DNA of 64,000 bases from Lytechinus variegatus. Taxonomy: Eukaryota; Echinodermata; Echinoidea; Temnopleuroida; Toxopneustidae. Below, piece by piece: positions 59,901 to 64,000 of this stretch. Numbering within the stretch: the first letter of the stretch is position 1; each line of letters opens with the position of its first letter. Position numbers and translations under genes: made by a program. The stretch spans positions 26,364,464 through 26,428,463 of the forward strand of contig NC_054746.1 in NCBI RefSeq assembly GCF_018143015.1, in the 5' to 3' direction. Below the pieces are notes generated by a model that was not told where the DNA came from, searched no databases, and worked only from the letters and a program-made list of their open reading frames with translations.

Positions 59901-60800
59901 CGCACAGCTTTAATTGCTTTTGCAAAAATATCTTACATGCCAATGACACAGTTACCATAGTTATAACTCTTTATGGTGGGTCAATTTGAGCAATTCAATA
60001 GTGAAAAGAGGCCTCAACTGAAATTGTTGACCAATATTGTTTATTATACCTGGTATTTCTGTCTGGGGATGATGGGAAGTAGCGGAGTATTTGTTTTGCT
60101 CTTGATTTTGTTTGCTGAATCGATGATCGATACAATTCCCCCTCCTCACAGTACGTGTTTCTTATTCGTGATATTATATGGCAGGAGATGGGGATAACTG
60201 CACGATGTAGGGAAAGACGCTGGTTGGGCGCTTTGGAGTATCCAAGCAATGTTATTATTCTAGAAGACTTTATTTGGCGGGTCTCGGAACAATCAATCAG
60301 GACCCCAGCAAGGATCTGATAAATAGCGAGACAAAATCCATAAGATTCCGTGCGTATCTGAGCCAACCTATATACTTTTTTAGGCGGAATCGGCAGAATG
60401 GGCAATAACTTGGAATTAATCAATTCATTTTCTTTTCTTTATGCCATCGTGCCATTCAATAACCAACACGTGCGTGGTTAAACAATTATCTATTTTGTGT
60501 CGTTAACCCCCTGCTTGTATTAATGATAAAGAAATGATACAATGGAGTGTGGAAAGCACATGGCGACAAACAAACAAACAAATAATTAATACAATACATT
60601 GCTATATGCTATATCTAATGAACAAAAGAAAATATGGCAATTTAATCGGGCCCCTCACATAATAGTCCACAATATAATAATTTCTGTGTTTCAGTTGCTG
60701 CAATTACCTTTGTTGCTTCTGTTCTCGTAGGTGTGTGTTTTTTTCAATTGCCAGGCATATAGACCTAACAGAGACATTTTGGAACTGTGCCATTAAATGA
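59901..60800. other. intergenic or upstream intron of TMEM26, no gene recognised
   Basis: A minus-strand ORF of 142 codons (59995-60423) has no family resemblance and no splice context, and is probably chance. I looked here for the missing first exon of TMEM26 and did not find it. Confidence 0.4.
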
Positions 60801-60802
60801 TT

Positions 60803-61390
60803 AAAGGAGAATGAAACCATTGGAACAAGATAGCTTGTGTGAAAACAGAAAAATCAAAGAAACAGATCAACGAAAGTTTGAGAAAAATCGGACAAATAAT
60901 GAGAAAGTTATGAGCATTTGAATATTGCGATCACTAATGCTATGGAGATAGCAAATTGGCAATGCGACAAAGATGTGTGATGTCACTTGTGAACAACTCT
61001 CCCCATTACTTTAGTATATATTTCACTAGAATTACCTCTTTTATCACATCTATCCTTAAATTATGTGTTCTGTCTACATGAGGTCATGTAATACTTATTT
61101 TTTAACAATACATCATGTACAAAGAGTTTGTATCATCATAAGAAAAAGCAAAAAGAGACATTTTGAGGGTATTTTATAGTCCACCAAAGGGAAAGTTGTT
61201 CATCAGTGACATCACACATCCTTGTCGCATTGCCAATGTGAGGATCTCCATAGCATTAGTGATTGCAATATTCAAATGCTCATAACTTTCTCACTATTTG
61301 TCCGATTTTTCTCAAACTTTCTTTATTCTTATTCTTTGATTTTTCTGTTTCTACACAAGCCTATTTGTTCCAAAGGTTTCATTCCCCTTT
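60803..61390. mobile_element. 588 bp inverted-repeat element with 8 bp target duplication (hAT-like)
   Basis: The ends AAAGGAGAATGAAACCATTG and, mirrored, CCAAAGGTTTCATTCCCCTT head arms of about 200 bp (AGAAAGTTATGAGCATTTGA, TGATGTCACTTGTGAACAAC). The element is bounded by AAATGATT on both sides (60795-60802 and 61391-61398), a perfect 8 bp target duplication as made by hAT-type transposases. No ORF of note, so non-autonomous. Confidence 0.88.
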
Positions 61391-61409
61391 AAATGATTGT
61401 GTATCTCAC

Positions 61410-62150
61410 TGATCAACTAATGTGAGCGCGAAGCGTGAGTTGAAATTTTAGTATATTTTGACCCGAAACAGGGACAATTTAAGGACTATTTTTTTGGCAT
61501 TCATGAAGAGCATACATATCTCACCATAGTCATCAAATGCGAGTGCCAAGCGCTTGCTTATTTTGTTAGAATTACATCTAAATCAGAGCTGCCAACCTGG
61601 ACAAGAACATTTCAGTATTTTTAAAGCTGAAAATCAGTATTTTGGCGTGGAAATCAGTATTTTCAAAGAAATATCATAGGACAACACATAAAACTTAAAC
61701 TTGAAAAATCAGTATTTTGCATGAAACCATCAGTATTCTTCTCATTTTTCAGTACTAAATACTGAAAATTAGTAGGCAGCTCTGCTAAATACATGAAACA
61801 CTTTTTGTAATCGTTGTAATCATTATGATACGTATCTTACTAAGCAAATATTGCGAGCGCGAGCTGAAAATTTGTGAAATACAGACCTGAAAAGGGGCAT
61901 ATTCTCATGAAGGATTGTAGAAATTCACTAAGACCACACGTATTTCACTAACCAATTGATGCGAGCGCGAAGTGCGAGCTGATTTTTTTTTATATCAGAC
62001 TAGAAAAAGGGACATTTTAAGAACTGTTTTAGGAATTCATGATGAGCAAACGTATCTCACCAATCCACTAATGCGAATGAAAGTACGGACTGGAAATGTT
62101 ATTTATTCAGACCTTGAAGTAGTCATAAAAAGAAGCATACTATTATGTCA
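61410..62150. repeat. degenerate ~110 bp tandem repeat with GCGAGCGCGAAGCGCGAGCT motif
   Basis: The motif recurs at about 61422, 61538, 61851, 61961 and 62070. Intervals are close to 110-118 bp once the 211 bp element at 61584-61794 is discounted. Each unit also has a GGGACATTTTAAGAACT-like and a CATATCTCACCAA-like block. Related motifs occur near 25553, 40862, 41127 and 43424. Confidence 0.7.
61584..61794. mobile_element. 211 bp element with CAGAGCTGCC ends inserted in the satellite
   Basis: CAGAGCTGCC and GGCAGCTCTG form 10 bp inverted ends. CTAAAT flanks both sides (61578-61583 and 61795-61800), a 6 bp target duplication. The interior repeats AAATCAGTATTTT several times. Non-coding. Confidence 0.75.
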
Positions 62151-62158
62151 CTACATAA

Positions 62159-62190
<32 letters not shown>

Positions 62191-62869
62191 CTATATCCTG
62201 AAAACAATAGGATTAAATTCGGATGGTGATTAAAAGAATGGATATTTGGTCATGAATGATTGCTTATAACTTTGACAAAGGCAAAAGCGTGACATCTTAC
62301 TTTTCCTGTATCGTCATGGCATCTTTTATTAATTTAATATCTGTTTCAAAGATTGCTATACATATCGAAGATTAATACTGCGGTTATTCCAAACAAAATA
62401 ATAGTGCGATGTATGTATGCCCATGTATGACCTTGTTTATATATAAAGTATGCGATTTTCCATTCCAGTGTGCAAGGTCAGGTGACCTCGTGCATTAAGA
62501 AAATGTAAAACATTTAGTTGCCATGTTGTCCCATTTACAAGATTTTTTTTTTCAAATTCGGCGGGCAAAAAAATTAATAAGAAATTAGAAAAAAAAGGTT
62601 GTCACTACAGAAATGAAGGTGAACTCTGTCAAAAATGACAAGCAAAAGAAAAAAGGGGTTTTCTACAAAAAAATGAAAGTGATTTTGGTAAAATTTCTAC
62701 TTTTTGGCATACCGATTGGTTTGCAGGGGGGCTGCCGACATGTATGTATACATACGAAGCACCCCCCCCCCCATATCAACCAACCCCCAGGATGACATAA
62801 CATTTGCTCTTGCGACAATTTCTCTGGGCTTAATTTCGTCAATATGTAGGGTTATAGGGTTGCAATAGG

Positions 62870-62940
62870 GTATTACGTTAGGTTTGGGTTAGGTTTAGGG
62901 TAGGGTATAGTTAAACATAGGGTTGCAGTTGGTTATTCGA
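62870..62940. repeat. short GGGTTAGG-like simple repeat
   Basis: Loosely iterated GGTTTGGGTTAGGTTTAGGG and related words over about 70 bp. Degenerate. Confidence 0.4.
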
Positions 62941-63083
62941 TTAGTTAGAGAGGAGCAATGTCGCCGGAGGAAAATGTCATAGAACCTTTCGAAGGGCCAT
63001 GTTGACCGACCCCACCTCCCCCCCAAAAAAAGAGGCACGACAGATGTACGCAACAGGAGAACTGCAAAGGGAGCAATTCATCA

Positions 63084-63195
63084 ACGTTTTGTCTGACAAG
63101 TTGTCGGATTTGACAACTTTCCTTGATTTTGACTGGATGAGAAGCACTGTTATTATGGTTACTGTCGAATAAAACGTCCAACAAGTCCTTTCACG
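63084..63195. repeat. GACTGGATGAGAAGCACTG repeat fragment
   Basis: It has GTCTGACAAGTTGTCGG, GACTGGATGAGAAGCACTG, TTATGGTTACTGTCG and AAAACGTCCAACAAGTCC, related to 34088-34255 and about 20080-20165. Inverted ends are weak. Confidence 0.45.
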
Positions 63196-63244
63196 ATCAA
63201 TGTTCCACCGAGAACAGAATAGTATGTTATTTTGAACAACTTTT

Positions 63245-63350
63245 AAAATGAGATATGAAGAGATACAGTTACAATGGGAAAGAGAGGTTGGAGGAGGGGG
63301 AGAAAGAGGTGAGAGAAAAGAAAACGAAGAGAAGAGAAGAGGGAGAGAGG
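63245..63350 (+). repeat. purine-rich (GA) tract
   Basis: About 100 bp of AG-rich sequence ending in a poly-G run. It creates a long minus-strand Ser/Pro/Leu-rich ORF (62977-63414) that is not considered a gene. Confidence 0.7.
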
Positions 63351-63384
63351 GGGGGGGGTGGTATACAAACATAAATGTTTGAGG

Positions 63385-63620
63385 TAAAAACTGTGGTGTT
63401 AAAACTGACACCAATTGGTGTTAATAATAGAGGACCACACCCTGAGGTGTTAAAATTACACCTTAAAGATTGAACATAACACCAAAGAGTGTAAATATAA
63501 CAACCAAAGGTGTTGTAATAACACCTATACATGTAGGTGTAAAACTAACACCACCAATTTAACACCGGTGTAAAATAACTGGTGTGGTCCTCTATGTACA
63601 CCGGTTAACACCAGTTTTTT
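63385..63620. mobile_element. inverted-repeat element with GGTGTTA/TAACACC motifs
   Basis: The left AAAAACTGTGGTGTTAAAAC and AATAGAGGACCACACC are mirrored on the right by GGTGTGGTCCTCTATGTA and TTAACACCAGTTTTTT. GGTGTTA-type words recur on both strands through the middle. About 235 bp, non-coding. Confidence 0.7.
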
Positions 63621-64000
63621 CGGCAAGACCCTCCGTTTTACTTTCAAATACAAATGTCATATTAGGTTTTTTTTATTTGTTAAATTGTGTTCCTTAAGCA
63701 TAAGATTATGTGATATATATTTTATTATGTTTTGCAGTATTTTCGACCTTGTCATGTTATATTTGTCATTCTTATGTTGTGAAACGGAAATCAATAAAAT
63801 CAAAATCAAAGAAATAGAAAAACACCACAGTTCCGGGTATGTATACAGTCTATAATCATGATAGCTGATCTTAATGTTTTGTTGATGTCGTGGGAAAGTC
63901 AATCATAAAAATCTCTAATGGTTATTGATAAGTTCACGCAAGAATAACCATGTCTATGCCAAAAGTGTCGCACAAAAATAGATTTCATTTTCATTATTTC

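Noticed and set aside
59995-60423. 142-codon minus-strand ORF, considered as the missing TMEM26 first exon or a separate gene
   Set aside because: There is no resemblance to the TMEM26 N-terminus and no conserved motif. The length is possible by chance.
62870-62940. Interstitial telomere-like repeat
   Set aside because: The GGGTTAGG-like words are irregular and do not form an array of one hexamer.
62977-63414. 145-codon minus-strand ORF
   Set aside because: It arises from a purine-rich tract read on the other strand and from poly-G/C runs. No family resemblance.

Overview
The window reads as animal nuclear DNA, most likely an echinoderm and probably a sea urchin. Genes are split by long introns with GT..AG borders, the background is AT-rich, and short inverted-repeat transposons, fold-back elements, SINE-like repeats and satellite fragments of a kind I associate with sea-urchin genomes are everywhere. 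The species is an inference: no rRNA or mitochondrial marker is present.

Four host protein genes can be supported. (1) 592-13170, plus strand: the last eight coding exons of a MOK-type protein kinase (RCK/MAK family), from just before the DFG motif to the stop; earlier exons lie left of the window. (2) 19586-22654, minus: a complete four-exon gene for a DNPH1-like 2'-deoxynucleoside 5'-phosphate N-hydrolase. (3) 29972-36211, minus: a second complete DNPH1-like gene with the same exon plan. The two are tandem paralogues, and the first has lost the arginine equivalent to rat Arg19. (4) 50673-52392, minus: the last two coding exons of TMEM26, a multipass membrane protein; its first exon was not found.

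The rest is accessory DNA. A tRNA-Glu(UUC)-like gene sits inside a small inverted-repeat unit in an intron of DNPH1 copy 1. A tRNA-derived SINE lies at 38.3 kb and a SINE with a 7SL/Alu-like head at 57 kb. A 5'-truncated, decayed non-LTR retrotransposon (45.7-48.3 kb, minus) carries a TA-targeting miniature transposon in its reverse transcriptase. Five copies of one ~600 bp inverted-repeat family (A) occur in introns and intergenic DNA.

The most striking structures are fold-back elements: a compact 483 bp copy (17.85 kb), a 2.05 kb relative with ~42 bp subrepeats in both arms (41.9-43.9 kb), and a separate 6.87 kb giant at 52.9-59.8 kb. In the giant, two mirrored arms carry ten copies of a 16 bp motif and then arrays of a ~49 bp unit. 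It encodes no recognisable protein and holds other repeats in its centre. Stretches not listed as features (for example 7.4-10.2, 14.1-17.4, 24.2-26.4 and 48.4-50.6 kb) show nothing beyond AT-rich single-copy-looking or degraded repeat sequence.
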